DNA of 64,000 nucleotides from Agaricus subrufescens (GCA_029945375.1 CM057061.1:1798001-1862000), one strand, 5' to 3'; positions 45,366 through 57,847 are shown, counted from the stretch's first letter. Numbers and translations: made by a program. The notes: generated from the letters alone by a model not told the origin.

Positions 45366-46613
45366 ATGAAACCTTCTTTACTTGTTTCCTCTCTAGTATC
45401 ATGCTTTACTGTGGCATCAGCTCACAGTATCTTCCAGGAGCTGTACGTAAACGGAGTCGACCAAGGACATATGGTCGGCATTCGGGTGCCGGACTACGAT
45501 GGCGTAAGTCTGAACATCGCTGTAGGAATTCTAATCGATTTAAACTTCGCCCTCCAGCCGATCATGGATGTCACCTCCAATGATATGATTTGCAACGGTG
45601 GTATTAACCCTTACCACCAACCCGTGTCCCAGACAGTTATCAACGTTCCCGCCGGTGCTCAGGTTACAGCTGAATGGCATCACTCACTTAGCGGTGCTGA
45701 TTCCTCTGATCCTGCTGATCCAATTGACCCGTCTCATCATGGTCCCGTCTTGGCCTACATGTAAGATTAGCCGAATCTATGTTTTGTATCAAAGGCAAAC
45801 GCTCATAAATTTAAATTGCTCAGGGCTAAGATACCCAACGCTCTTCAAAGCGACGTTACTGGGCTTAAGTGGTTCAAGATTTACCAGGACGGCCTTAGTA
45901 ACGGTGTATGGGGGGTAGACAGATTGGTCACTAATAAAGGGAAAGTATCCTTCACCGTTCCCAGTTGCATTGCATCAGGACAGTACCTTCTCCGTGTTGA
46001 GCTCATTGCTCTTCATGGTGCCAGTACTTACCCCGGTGCTCAATTCTATGTTTGTTTGTTTCGTATCGTTCGCAGATATAGGGACTCATGTATGTCATAA
46101 AAACAGATGGAATGCGCCCAAATCAACGTCACTGGCGGTTCCGGCTCTGTTTCTCCGGCCACTGTGAGCATTCCTGGAATGTACAAAGGTGGGTGTTACT
46201 TTCCATGGTTAAGGTGAAGAATGAATGCCTGATACTTGTACAAAGGGTCTGACCCCGGCATCACTATCAATATTTACTACCCAGAAGTCACAAATTACGC
46301 GGTCCCTGGGCCTTCCGTCTTTTCGTGCGGCAGTGGTGGCGGACAACCTCCGTCCAGCACCACCTCGACTTCCTCACCTACGACCAGCAAGCCTCCACAG
46401 ACGACTAGCAGCCCCCCACCTACGTCCTCCGCTCCCAGCGGTAGTGTACCTCAGTGGGGTCAGTGTGGTGGTATAGGTTACACTGGACCTACTGTTTGTG
46501 CATCTCCCTACACGTGCCATGCTCAGAACGATTACGTACGTCTATTTCATTCCCTTATTTCGCGTAGAGTCGGCTAATGAATGGTTCTCGCCCAGTATTC
46601 TCAATGCTACTGA
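45366..46613 (+). CDS. AA9 lytic polysaccharide monooxygenase with CBM1
   Basis: Six exons: 45366-45503, 45558-45760, 45824-46049, 46107-46188, 46246-46535 and 46596-46613 (318 aa), all joins in frame. A signal peptide ends ..FTVASA, leaving His20 as the mature N-terminal residue of the copper histidine brace; the second His is H106 in PSHHGPV, and the axial Tyr lies in GAQFYMEC. IALHGAS and the usual Cys pairs are present. A Ser/Thr/Pro linker leads to a C-terminal CBM1 ([26 protein letters not shown]) that binds cellulose. AA9 enzymes oxidatively cleave cellulose outside the cell and mark a plant-biomass degrader. The last exon is only 18 nt and codes YSQCY plus the stop. Apparently intact. 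Confidence 0.9.
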
Positions 46614-49049
46614 GTTAATGCCGTGACATTTAGCTAAAATTGAGACGACCAATAAGATGCTGATAGTTCAAGGTGGATGTTACGGAGTGATTCAAAAAGG
46701 GAAGTTGAGCCAGGCAGGTGGAAGATGCCTAGTCGTCATTGTCTCAGGAAGCCCTAGATAGTACCCACGGACTCGAGCGCTACTTAACTTGATATAAATG
46801 TCTTTCAAAGCGGGGTAGTTACTTGACGACCAATCGTAAAATCTTGGGCCGAGATGCCCGAGCGTCAAGCTCGAAACAGGAACGGTGTCAGGCTGCCCGA
46901 ACTTTGAACAGGGCATACATTTGGTGATCACTATTGTTTGAGAGGATAAGGTTTCCAACAGGGTAGTCAGCTATGAGGACATCAAAGGACCTCCCTGTTG
47001 AAATGTAGCAATGTTGTGCGTAGAAGGAGTATTATTCAGGATTATTCAGGCCAACAGACTTTCACCGTAAGTGCTACCTTGAAGCTGGCATACCAGAGAA
47101 AAAACTATACCCACTGTCCTCGAAAAGCGTTCTCGTTTTCTAAGCAATACCCTCTAATTCCAAGGAGTAAACACCTGATCATAAATTGGAGGCACATGCG
47201 TGAGGTAGAGTTGCCGTTTAAATGCTCAGCCAGCCAAGGGTAGGGTTAGCACGAAATATGACACTGGTTGGAGGGAACGTGTGATATCTGTATGTTTAAT
47301 AGCTCAAAGAACTTCTAATTGCTGCCTATTATCACTCAACCAACGATGCCTTATGAAATAAATGTTCGTTTCCGTAATTTTAGCGCCACGCCTATCTCGA
47401 GTCCTTTAACACGCTACCGCTCTGGTTTTCCAACTTTTTTAATCTGGCTCTTCCAGATGTCGGTATTAGGTGGTATGTGAGAAGGATTGAACCAATTCGA
47501 AACACGAGCATGAGAAGTCGATTGACCAGGAGGGTTGGAGTACTCGGTCTGATACAAAATCCCCTCGAGAATTCGTTGCAGTGATAAAAATCGTCGATTC
47601 ACAGGGCCATGAGATTTGCACCTTCTTTTACCCTCGTCGGCTTTCCCGGGGGATGCCGAGAGGAAAGAATAATTCCAAGCCAACGGTAAGATAAGATACC
47701 TATCACCATTATCTTCCATACATGTCGCACTGGGTGGTGACGAACATCAAATACTCACCACAGAAGTGGGACGACATGTCAGATCGTCTTCAAGTTACTC
47801 TGACACCTGAGTCGTAGAACACTGTCGGAGCCGAATTGACTATTGGGAATAAAGGCAGTTTGCACGACTCGCGGGCGAACCATTCCTCTATTCAAATTCC
47901 GTCAGAAGCATTAGAACATGAGGCGTTTAGTCACCATCTTTCTGTATAGTAACAGGGAAACGAGGTTCACCTTGTTTACTTACAGTATCCTCTTGCCCAA
48001 ATTTCCCCATCTGAATGAACGAACGTTCAACCGGGTTTGTCAGCTTTCGATGTTTTCACATGTCCGATTATGCCGCGTTAAAACTAGGTGTCAGCATGAT
48101 GCTCTGCCAATGTATATCCGAGCAACAGTGCATTACCGCGGAGTCTGGACGTATCAAGTGAATTTAAATCTCAGCATGAAAATGGCACTTGCCGCTTGAC
48201 AATGACAGCCTGAGAGTGACAAATTGTGACTTGTTGGCTGGTTTTCCATTTCAGAGGGTTTGTATCTGATCTGATGTCTCCGGCCCTTCAAACACCTGAG
48301 TACCCTGGACGAGTCTGTTGGGTCGAAATCTAGGCTGAACCGAGCAAGAAAAATTCAATTCAAAGTCTGGACATAAAACCTCAACCGGGATCCTCCCTGC
48401 AGGGGTATCGAGAGGTTATTTGACGTCGGATATATATTAATATGTTTCCCAGTCCAGCTGGTCAGCAAGGTTGCACCCATCGGAGCTATCAGCAAAAGGT
48501 TTCGGAGGACAGGGCTCAACAGTCAACGGCGTTCCCCACTAACCATATCACTACTAGCGGATTTGTAGGCACTAAACTCAGGATATGCACCGCAAGCCTC
48601 ATCCTTATATTTTTCCAAAATTGGATCAGGCAAACATGTGTAAGTACACCGCGCTCATTTGACTGCGTCGGCTGCCCGGATGTGTTTTCGATCCATTGTG
48701 CTAGTGGCTAAGTGTTGAACCTCGGCAACGTATGCCTCAAAAGCGGAGCAACAAAATACGCAGTTACCGACATTGCTCTCTCAAACATCCAATCATGAAT
48801 CACACGTTGTCTAGATTACAAGAGTTTGCGTATGCGGTAGTAATGTAGAGTATTGGGTTCAAGCTGGAGACGATTAACTACAGACCAGGTATACATATAA
48901 TGGAATGCGTGGTTTGCATCTTCCGGGGCATTTTCCGGTAGGGCAAGGATGGGAAAAATGAAACAGACGTCAGTCCTTCAGCTCTTTGATTTTCGAGAAA
49001 TTCCTAGCCCTCTGTCAGCTCGACTGCAAGTGTTATAATTTAAAATACA
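46614..49049. other. Intergenic
   Basis: No gene confidently supported. A minus frame at 47414-47719 (101 codons, ..EYSNPPGQSTSHARVSNWFN..) and plus frames at 47918-48199 and 48442-48711 look somewhat protein-like but show no known domain or complete structure. Confidence 0.4.
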
Positions 49050-49560
49050 TTACTCCTTTGCATATGCCGGCGGTGGAACATCGATGGGCTGGTCATTGGT
49101 ACAATTGAGAAAATTATTCAATGAATCTCATAGAAGATATGGCACTCACGTCGTAAGTGGGTAGGTTGATATTGCTATAATCGGGAGAGTTTGGTGCGTA
49201 CGATCTATAGCCATATTCACGCCCTCTTGCAGGAGAAGGCCTGTAATGAGACTGTCTTGTATGTTGGTTTTGGGCAGCCAGTCGGGCGGGCTGGTAGAAG
49301 CTCTGTCGCAACGGAATTACCTCCGTACGCCTGCGATGGCGTAGCATATAAGACAAGCAAATGAGAAAGATGACGAAGGAGCCAATTCCTATATATAATA
49401 CATGTTTTGACTTTGGATGGATCAATTGAGATGCTAGTAACGTACCAATGATTGCTCCAACGACGATTCGGCCTGCACTGTGAGAGTTTTCGTCAAAGTC
49501 TGCAGAAACGCTGGGAAACATCGAAAGTGCCAGAAATGAGCATAGCACGAAGGCTAACAT
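49050..49560 (-). CDS. Small single-pass membrane protein with PPAY tail
   Basis: Three exons, 49560-49446, 49388-49150 and 49088-49050, all in frame (130 aa). Signal-like N-terminus (MLAFVLCSFLALSMFPSVSA), short luminal part, a transmembrane span formed across the first exon join (VVGAIIG + IGSFVIFLICLSYML), an RHRRR stop-transfer, then a Gln/Arg/Tyr/Ser-rich tail ending LPTYD + PIDVPPPAYAKE. The PPAY motif matches the PPxY consensus bound by WW domains of Rsp5/Nedd4 ubiquitin ligases, and LPTY resembles an atypical PY site; binding is inference. Single-span proteins with such tails are common in agarics. The last 39-nt exon supplies the PY motif. Confidence 0.7.
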
Positions 49561-50283
49561 GGTGGTAGCAGAGACAATAAAGAGAGCCTAAGCACAGCGA
49601 TTCCGGGTTAGCATCTGCAGGACCTGGGTACAGTCCAATGCATCGACGTCATCACGTGGAGCGGAGGAGACGACGGTCAGGGCAATAGTCGGGCACAGGC
49701 CCAGGTAGACGATATTCTCCCGCGGTACTCTCAAACTTGCTCTCTACAATCGGTGAATATCGTGTATAGTCGGAGGAGAATGTACTTGAATGTTCAACAA
49801 AGGTTATTTGCGACAAGTCCTAAATGTCACGCTGTCACTTTCAGAAGAACGGGGTTATTCCAGGAATTCATTTTTTCCCAAACGGTTACTCTAATTTTCC
49901 TCTGTTCGGTCGCTTAACAGCGGAATAATGAGAAAACAGCACAATAATATATCAAATTGTGGCTTCTTCAACTTCTCTCACAGGAAGCTAATGTCATGCG
50001 CGCGCTAGCTAGTTCTACCGGCGGTCTAATCTATCGGCTTGGTTCGGAGAATCGATCGTAATATATAGGAGTAGCTCAGTCAGGTGGGTGGGTTGATTAC
50101 GCCCTGTGATGGAAGCAGCGATGTCAGTGTTCCGCAGCACATGTACTGATTAGTGGTCTACTGTGTCGAGCACACTCGTTGATCATTAAGAAAATATAGC
50201 ACATATGAAAATGGCGTTTCAAAGGGTTATTTCTGAAGTAGATTCAATAATACCGTCGTCACGAAGTCTATCATTCCTATTAT
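49561..50283. other. Intergenic
   Basis: No gene recognised; includes the promoter side of the PPAY-tail gene. Confidence 0.5.
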
Positions 50284-50708
50284 TTAGTGAACCATCAACA
50301 TGGATGATGAAAGAGGGCCCTTGACACCCCACGATGAGTTCGGACTTGACAGGTCAATCAGTCGAAGAATTTGCGTGTTATCACGAGCGTTGGATTGTTT
50401 TCCACTGACTGTAGCCGATCCACCAACAACAGAAAGTGACGTGGGCACGATGTCACCATGACTTGTGTTCCACATGTAGTTATGTTCGATGGAACCTCCG
50501 TCAACAACTTCTTTAGTATCCCAATGCGTGAAGTGATGACGCACGATAAAATGAAGGTACATATTTGGGTTACTGGGTTCTTGGAAGAAGGGGTACAGGC
50601 CTGAAATGTCTCTAGTTTCCAGCGGAGCCTGAAGAACATAAGACCGATCAGTGATGGAAAATTGGGGAGGAGAATATGGGCATCTCTTCGGTTGATACTA
50701 CGTGGCAT
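50284..50708 (-). CDS. Hypothetical short gene, uncertain
   Basis: A minus-strand frame of coding-like composition ends at 50284 (..RHHFTHWDTKEVVDGG.. to ..LSSSMLMVH) and may begin in an upstream exon at 50708 (MPRSINRRDAHILLPNF) spliced at TTCTTCAG near 50626. The joined product would be about 130 aa. No family recognised; it could be a chance ORF. Confidence 0.3.
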
Positions 50709-53171
50709 CAGATTCCTTTTCCCTCAGACAAGGTTGTGCGCCTGCGAACTTGAATTTAGAGTGCTAAATGAAATTCCAAAATATCATGTGAAAATGAAGG
50801 GCTAGAAGGCTGAACCAGGGAGGAAGAAAAAATGCTGTCTAAAAAAAAGGAATTATTCCGTTTTAGGTCAAACAAAAGCGGATTAGTCCTGATGTACGAA
50901 ATGTCAATCATGGTTTGAATATCGTAAGCGAACGAAAGCGGAGACGCCCGTGAGCAGTGATAGATAGATAACGAGCACCCCGAAATAATGTCGTTACCAG
51001 CTTGACCATAAAGATGAGATCTGCTCTGAGTAGTGTTAAATCTAGAAAAACATCCGAGTCATCCTACCCCAACGTGACGCACGGAGAGAAAATCGATCCC
51101 GAGCTAGAGGAATATCAATCACGAAGGACAGCATGTTTCTAATAAGCTCAGAGGCATGTTACACGCAGTAACAGACCCGAGTTAAGATGCTGTTGGAAGG
51201 CAAGTACGATCAGAGAACAATAGGCTCGGCGACAGAGAGTAGTACTAGTAACAGTCAAGACAACTCCACATCGCTCATGAGGGCGGTGGTAATGTAACAA
51301 CGCGCTAGTAGGAAGAAGAACACTTTTCGGTTGTCGATGTTGATGGGTTTCCAAGTAGAGTGAAACATCAACACCGGGAGAAGGGTTCTTCAGAAACGAA
51401 TCCAACCAGAATCCAACCATGACGGATGGCCGATAGTCCGGGTTAGATTTGACGAGATAAATGGATCAATCACGGGCTTGGCGGTGGCAGGGCTATCGGG
51501 CAGTTTCCTTTAAAGAAAACACCAAACAAAAACGAGGTTATTTTGCCGTTTGCTTGGAATGTACCAGGAAATAATGACCTGACGAACCCAGTTGGTATGG
51601 ATTCGCGACGGTTAGTATCAAGGAATAATACTCTTTTCAGCGGCGACAGGGGTACGCACTGTGATATTTGGTTCACTTTCCTTGTTCTGAATCGGGCTGG
51701 TTTAACCGTGGCATGCTTCCGTTGCCCTGAACATGAGGCAGAACGTGATGCAGGCCAAAATCAGATAGCGTTTCTTGGGGGCGCAATCTATTCATCATCC
51801 CACGGTATAGACTTCAGGTTCGTTGGGTGGTGCACAGGAGTGCCCTCGCTGGGTTTGAAAATTGGAAGTTTGATGAGCCATCACAGCGCATTTTAATACA
51901 GTTGAGTCCCAGGCAGAAATGGGAAGGGCAACGGTTGCCTCTACTCGGAAGCAATTGTTTTGGGACTGCGACGCTTGCTCATCATGTGTGATACCGACGC
52001 GATAATTGATGGAGACGTCAAAGTTGAGCGGCCGCCCATCGCCCACAAAAGTTGAAGCACTAGGACCAATGGGTCATCCTGGTCATGGGCCCCAGCTGCT
52101 CGGGCCATTTACAGCGGACAAGAAAATATGAGGAGGCGCGACTAGACTAATTCAGCTCTGGCGTCGTTGTTGGTAACGTTTACAATTGATTCATTTATAT
52201 AACCTTTTTACCTCTGGTTTGTGGACGGCAGACGAATCGGTAATCAGAGGCCGCACCATCGCCAAGGGGGAAATATTCCTTCTGTTTATTCTTTTGATGG
52301 AATCCGTGACAGGATACGCCGATGGGCGCCGACTAGAATTCGTTTGTTGTCGCGCGTGAGGCCAGCGCGTGGCCGTCGTACGACACGTCTCGTGTGAGTG
52401 TAGGGTGTAAGAAGACAAAGTCCGAGGGTATAAGATTTCGCCGGGCTGTTGACACCATCATATTGAGGTGGCTTATGTGGCAGCTGGCCGCAGCATGGCC
52501 TCACCCGAGTGGGTGGGGAAAACACGAGAGGAAGCCGACGAAGACGCCGTTATTGTCAGCGACGGCAGGGCACAGACGGGGAGATTTGGGCAGGGATCTG
52601 GATATGTTGAAGCGAGAGAGTTGTCTGTCGCGCAGGCGGTCGATCAAGGTGTTCCGCCGATAAATCCGGCTAGGGCCGCTTAAGACGGGGGCGACAGCAG
52701 CATGGTGGGACTGAATGGAACTTCTCCTGCGAAATGTGCGGGCGAGAGCAGGCGCTAGAAGAATGGAGAAAAGGGGTGGGTTGGAGACGGGCAGCGGCTG
52801 GGGCTCGACGGGCAGTGGGCGATGAGAGACGGCCGACATATGATAGATATGAGCTGGAGCCGAGTGATAATCACCAAGTTTATTTGACGTGCGAGCCGGG
52901 CGTATTTTTAGGGGGTGGGAGCATGGGGCCGGATCCGGAAAGACAGGAGGACCGGGGCTGGGGCGCTGAGCGTGGGAAGAATGGAGTGGGAGGATCTGAC
53001 GTGGCCGGCGTGCTGCGGACAACGCCGAGGGCGAACCGGGCGAGCTGGTGATGGGGCCCGGGAGCGGAGTCTGAAAAAGGACATTGAGTGGGCTGTCGGC
53101 ATGGGTGCCGAGGAAAACAAACGGATTTCAAGTCAGCTCGCACTTGCCCCTCCTCCTCCCTTCCCCCCAGC
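50709..53171. other. Intergenic, upstream region of the MADS-box gene
   Basis: No gene supported. 52190-53171 is GC-richer and full of overlapping open frames on both strands that show no conserved motif; it is probably the long 5' region of the MADS-box gene. Confidence 0.45.
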
Positions 53172-54948
53172 ATGGGCCGTCGCAAGATTGAAATCCAGCC
53201 AATTACTGTGCGTATTTTGCCCCCATTTCCGCCGCCTTTCTGCTCACTTTGCCCCCAGCACGAGCGAAATCGCTCCGTCACCTTTTTAAAGGCACGCCCT
53301 TCCAATTTATTCGCTATTTTTGCCCACAGCATATTTATTCTTGGCCCGCCATCCTCCAGCGCAAGAATGGCCTCTTCAAAAAGGCCTATGAACTCGGTGT
53401 CCTCTGCTCGGTCGACGTCGCGGTCATCATCTTTGGTACGCCCGCTCTCTCCTCTCGCCCTCCCCGCTGACCCTGGTTCTATTTTTATCGCCTAGAGGAA
53501 CGCCCTGGACACCATCTCAAGTTGTACCAGTACTGTTCGTCCGACATACACGACATTGTCCAGCGCCATATCCGCGTACGTGTCTTCTCGCCTCCCCGAT
53601 CTCTCTGAGACACTCATCTCTCGCCCACAGCACGATGGCGAAAAGGATACGCGCGGCCCCCAGGACTTTGCTGGCAACGCCAGCACCAAGATGGACGACA
53701 TCGCCGATGGTGATGACGACGACCAGGACGATGACGATGACGGCCCCGGAAAGCGCCCCCGCGACTCCAAGATGAAGCGCGGCCCCGAGCTCTCCATGGC
53801 CAGTGATGTACGTCTCGCTTCTTGTCACAGCTTCGAGCGCGACTCACGTCTTCAGATGGAATTTTTGCCCAATCGTGGTCTTTCCATTCCACAGCCTCCT
53901 TTGCCTATGCACGGTATGACCTCCGGTTCTTCTCTCCCGATATCCAACGATAGACATGGCATGCGCAACCACCCCTCTCACCATCCGAAGCGCCCACGCA
54001 CAGACCACCCCAGCCTACACAGCCGGTCTCCGTCCGATGACCATCTGCCCTCTGGCTCGGGTTACTATCACGGAACAGGATCAAGCGGCTCTTTCTCTAG
54101 GACAGGCGGACCTTACCAGCACCACTCGGGTAACTCTCAGTACACGCCTCTCTATCCCGTATCCAATCACACTACTCCTCCACCGGTTTTTATTCCTATT
54201 GGGACAGATTTTGGTTCTTCGTCTTCACGCGGTGCCGCACCAAGAACTGCAGGCCCAGGTCCTGCGCCATCCTTCTCGGCTGCGCGGTCAAGCAGCGCAA
54301 ATTCTTCATATGACACCAGTATGTATCAAGGCATGATGCGTCCACCTCAGTCCGGTAGCTCCCATCACCCTGGTGGCGGAAGCAGTGGCGGTGGTGGTAA
54401 CAGCGAACTATTCACGGCTTTTTTAGATGCAGATGAACACAGTCGTCAGTCACAAGGCCAAAACTTCGGCCTAGACTGGCCTGTCCATGGTTCCAACGCA
54501 AGCTCTGGTCCCCCGCCTAACAATCCACCCCCTTCCGGCAAGTTTTGATTGATCTTTTTGCACTCACGTAAAGCTTCTTTTGCTGACTGATGGTGTCTCT
54601 TTAGTTCCCAACCCATCGGCAAATCCGTCATCGGGACCAACCGAAGGTGGTTCTAATTGGCTCGATTTCCTCTCAGGAAATGCCAACCCATCTTCTTCAG
54701 GTAGAGGCGACCCCTCAATGTCATGGGAAAGGAGCGGTGGAGATCGAACCGACATGTCTGACATGTTTGGGTCAGGTGGTGGGGGAGGAGGTGGTGGCGG
54801 TAGCCAGGCTACATCCCCATTGAATGTTGGGATGGGCGGGTTGCCAGGGAATAAACGACGCGTTGGCTCCGACGTTGATGATCCTGGCCTGACCACTAGT
54901 CCAGGTTCACTTAGTGGAAAAGACTTGAAACCCGAGGGAGGAGGTTGA
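53172..54948 (+). CDS. MADS-box transcription factor, Rlm1/MEF2 type
   Basis: Seven exons: 53172-53207, 53259-53291, 53360-53435, 53496-53575, 53631-53807, 53856-54537 and 54605-54948 (475 aa). The MADS domain (residues 1-58) starts [12 protein letters not shown] and runs through [25 protein letters not shown] and [17 protein letters not shown], a MEF2-type box that binds A/T-rich CTA(A/T)4TAG sites as a dimer. It is followed by an acidic stretch ([13 protein letters not shown]) and a long Ser/Pro/Gly/His-rich region with a glycine run (about 54775-54805), typical of activation domains. Yeast relatives are the cell-wall-integrity factor Rlm1 and Smp1; the same role here is inference. Two introns (53292-53359 and 54538-54604) appear to use GC donors. 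The 48-nt intron 53808-53855 keeps frame if retained, so isoforms are possible. Confidence 0.85.
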
Positions 54949-56353
54949 TGCGCCACTCAACAAGATGATAGGCCGAACACCTGCGTCACCGCGCCCCATA
55001 GAGAAAAAAGGACCTAGACGTTTTCCGTCGGCCGTTATTATTTATCGTCTCTTATGCCTCGTTTTGCTTTCTGAATGTACGCCTCTCGAGTTTCCTTCTT
55101 TTTTTTGTTCTTCTCCGACTCGCTGATCCGCTGTGTATCCCCAGTCCCTTTCTCTACTTATGTACCCACATAACCGTTTTAGTATGCGATCGTGTTCTTA
55201 TAAAGGTTGATGACGTATTTCTACCCCGCTTACAGCAACCTAAGGCAAAGTCGATGACCACTTTAGACGAAAATAACTTTTTTTAGTCCTCGATCCCGCC
55301 GGCAACCTGTTCAAATTTGAAATTAATTGACGAGGAAGATATTTTTAATTAGACTCCAAGATATGAGTGTATATGTACACACAAAATCTGATGCGCCAGA
55401 CTGACGGATGGGGAAGGACGTGAGGACTAAGGGTAAAAAAAGATTTCTACTTCGCTTTGCCGCAGGAACGCATTGATGCCGGAGGAAGAGGTTTGGTTTA
55501 AAAAAGACCTTTAAAGACCAGTTTTATTTATAATTGTTCACCGGGTGTCCGATTTGTAGTCAGGCCAGGTACGTACGGTGTTTCGACTTATACTTAGTAG
55601 AGCCGGCGGTGCTATTAATATATAATGTACGGGAGTAACACCATAAATGTTTTTATTATACTATCTCATGGGATGCGCGACTCTGGATGCTCGGCACATG
55701 CTTTTCGTCATTGATGCAATAACCGGGGGCGTGTACCCAGGACCAATGATAGACTGCTAACAATAAATGTGAGACAACCCTCCTCTTCCTTGATAGCTCC
55801 GCCTGATTGATACAATGGTATGTGCACAGTATGACAGCAGGTTATAAAAATCGAATCATTCATAGGATGATAACATGTAGGCTTCTTGCTGATATGACGT
55901 GGAGCACGGTCGCTGATTTTGTTCTAACCGAAAAGACCGATGATATGATCTGCACACATTTTGATACTGATATATACGTGGTTACTCAATTATCGTTTTT
56001 CTATTACTCGCCCGAACCAGGACACATAGCTGAGACATAACTGGGGCACTCAGAAACGCCAAGATAATAGATCACCTCTACGTACACGCGTGTTCTCAAG
56101 CACTAACACTTGTCGGCCAGCCCTGATAGAGTGGACCCCAGGTAAACCCTGTGTACCTACTACTCCACGAAGAGTGAATTCGCCGGACGAGAACTAAAAG
56201 TGATCCCTTCTGGCCCTATCTTCGTCCAGTAACGCCGACTAATCGGAAAATTTCTCATTAGGAAGGACTTCTGATGCAGTTCATCAAATAAGGGTCGATG
56301 TTACAAAGGAAAGTTTGACCGTTTTTGCACTCAGCTGTTGGTCAACGTTGATC
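54949..56353. other. Intergenic between MADS-box gene and retrotransposon nest
   Basis: The first few hundred bases are probably the MADS-box 3' UTR (T-rich from about 55080). No LTR or gene was recognised before the copia remnant. Confidence 0.45.
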
Positions 56354-56625
56354 CTATACAATCTGCTTCACACCTGTGGAAGAATTCAAAAGATTCGACT
56401 GGATTTCCATAGGTGGTCGAGAGTGTGATGAAGGAGAATAACCTCCTTTCGTCGAGTCTAAGCGCGGCACTTGTAAAACATCATTGATCTGTATACAACC
56501 TATGCTATCGATAGCCATCAGGTAACTCGAATGAATCCCTAACTTCACCAAGACTTCAACCCTATATGTCTTATGGAAAAGGGTAACTGTCATTTGCAGG
56601 ATCATCATCAAGGGACGGTGAACTC

Positions 56626-56724
56626 NNNNNNNNNNNNNNNNNNNNNNNNNNNNNNNNNNNNNNNNNNNNNNNNNNNNNNNNNNNNNNNNNNNNNNNNNNN
56701 NNNNNNNNNNNNNNNNNNNNNNNN
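56626..56724. other. Assembly gap (99 N)
   Basis: A run of 99 undetermined bases within the copia RNase H region, probably a scaffold join in repetitive DNA. Confidence 0.95.
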
Positions 56725-57781
56725 CTAGGTGTTTCATGTGCCCGTGGTGCTCAGGATTCTTGGCTACACTGATACCAGACTTGTTATCCATGAAAAGCAT
56801 TGAGGGAAGTGTCTGGTGATAGCCAAACTCTGTCAGAATGTTCCTAGCCCACTTGATCTCCTTTCCAGCTTTAATGGCAGCAACAAACTCAGCCTCAGTA
56901 CTCAAGAGTGTCACAATGGGCTGACACTTTGAGGACCATCCTACAGCAGCCCCAGACACTAGAGTCACATAACCACCTGTAGCTCGACCTGTGGCCTTGC
57001 AGCCACCATGGGAAGCGTCAGAATAGGTGGTGAACAGCTCTCCGGAGTCACTACCTCGATACACAAGCTGGTAGTGCAGTGTGCCCTTCAAATAGCGAAG
57101 TAAATGCTTGACAGCAAGCCAGTGGGCAGGAGCAGGATTGTGGTTGAATCTCCCGAGGTAGGAGACAGCATAGGCAATGTCGGGACAAGTCATGGTGGCT
57201 AGATACTGCAGGGCACCTACAGCAGAGAGATAAGGAACTGACTTCATCTCAGCCTGCTCCTCAAGTGAGGGAACAATGTCCGAGAGCTCAGATCCAGGAG
57301 GTAGAGGGGTGGAAAGGGAGTTAGAATCATCCATATTGAATCGTTCTAGCAGCTCCTTGATGTAGTGCTCTTGGGAGAGGGAGATGGTGCGCTTAGAGCG
57401 ATCCTGCTTCACCTGAATGCCCAGCAGAAGTGTGGTAGAGCCTAGATCTCGCAGTTTGAAGTGCCTAGACAGCTCCGAGACAGCAGAGGCCATAGCTGCA
57501 TCGCTTTTAGAGACTAGGGTAATGTCATCAATGAAGACAGGCACTATGACCTTGATGTCTCCCTTGGAATAGATGTAGATGGAGTTGTCGGAGCGAAGTC
57601 TGGAGTAGCCAATACCCTCTAGAACACCTCGGAGCTTCTTACTCCACTGTCTGGCAGCCTGCTTAAGGCCATAGAGCGATTTACGGAGCCTGAAGACCAT
57701 ATTAGGGCCCCCAGTGTGGTAGCCCTCTGGTTGCCTCATGTAGATCTCCTCCTCGAGTTCTCCATAAGTGAAGGCAGAGGA

Positions 57782-57795
57782 GATGTCAACAGAAC
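57782..57795. repeat. Target-site duplication (left) of LINE element 1
   Basis: GATGTCAACAGAAC, repeated at 61000-61013 immediately after the poly(A) of the LINE. The copia reading frame continues from one copy to the other once the insertion is removed. Confidence 0.85.
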
Positions 57796-57814
57796 ATTCC
57801 TTCCTTGACCTCTT

Positions 57815-57847
57815 ACCACTACCTTCCTCTTTTGGAAGCCTCGGTGG
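57815..57847 (+). repeat. Conserved 5' leader motif of the ORF1-only LINEs
   Basis: A 33-bp block that matches 61672-61704 at 30 of 33 positions. It can fold: CCAC pairs with GTGG and CTTCC with GGAAG around a TCTTTT-type loop. Both copies sit just before the ORF1 start. Possible promoter or RNA structure; inferred. Confidence 0.55.

Larger units (their letters stand above)
56354..57795 (-). pseudogene. Ty1-copia pol fragment: reverse transcriptase and RNase H
   Basis: A minus-strand frame carries copia RT and RNase H: KSLYGLKQAARQW, the catalytic VFIDDITLVSK, ..LLGIQVKQD.., YLGRFNHNP..HWLAVKHLLRYLKGT and the RNase H TLLSTEAEFVAA..MLFMDNKSG..HGHMKHL, interrupted by a 99-base N gap and then frame decay. 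At 57795 it breaks at a LINE insertion; the upstream part resumes at 61000. Copia elements transpose through an RNA copy in virus-like particles; this copy is defective. Confidence 0.8.

Noticed and set aside
52501..53332. Several long ORFs on both strands before the MADS-box gene
   Set aside because: GC-rich region without stops in many frames; no conserved motif, and they run into the MADS-box exons in wrong frames.
54564..54956. Minus-strand proline-rich ORF
   Set aside because: Complement of the glycine/serine-rich last MADS-box exon.
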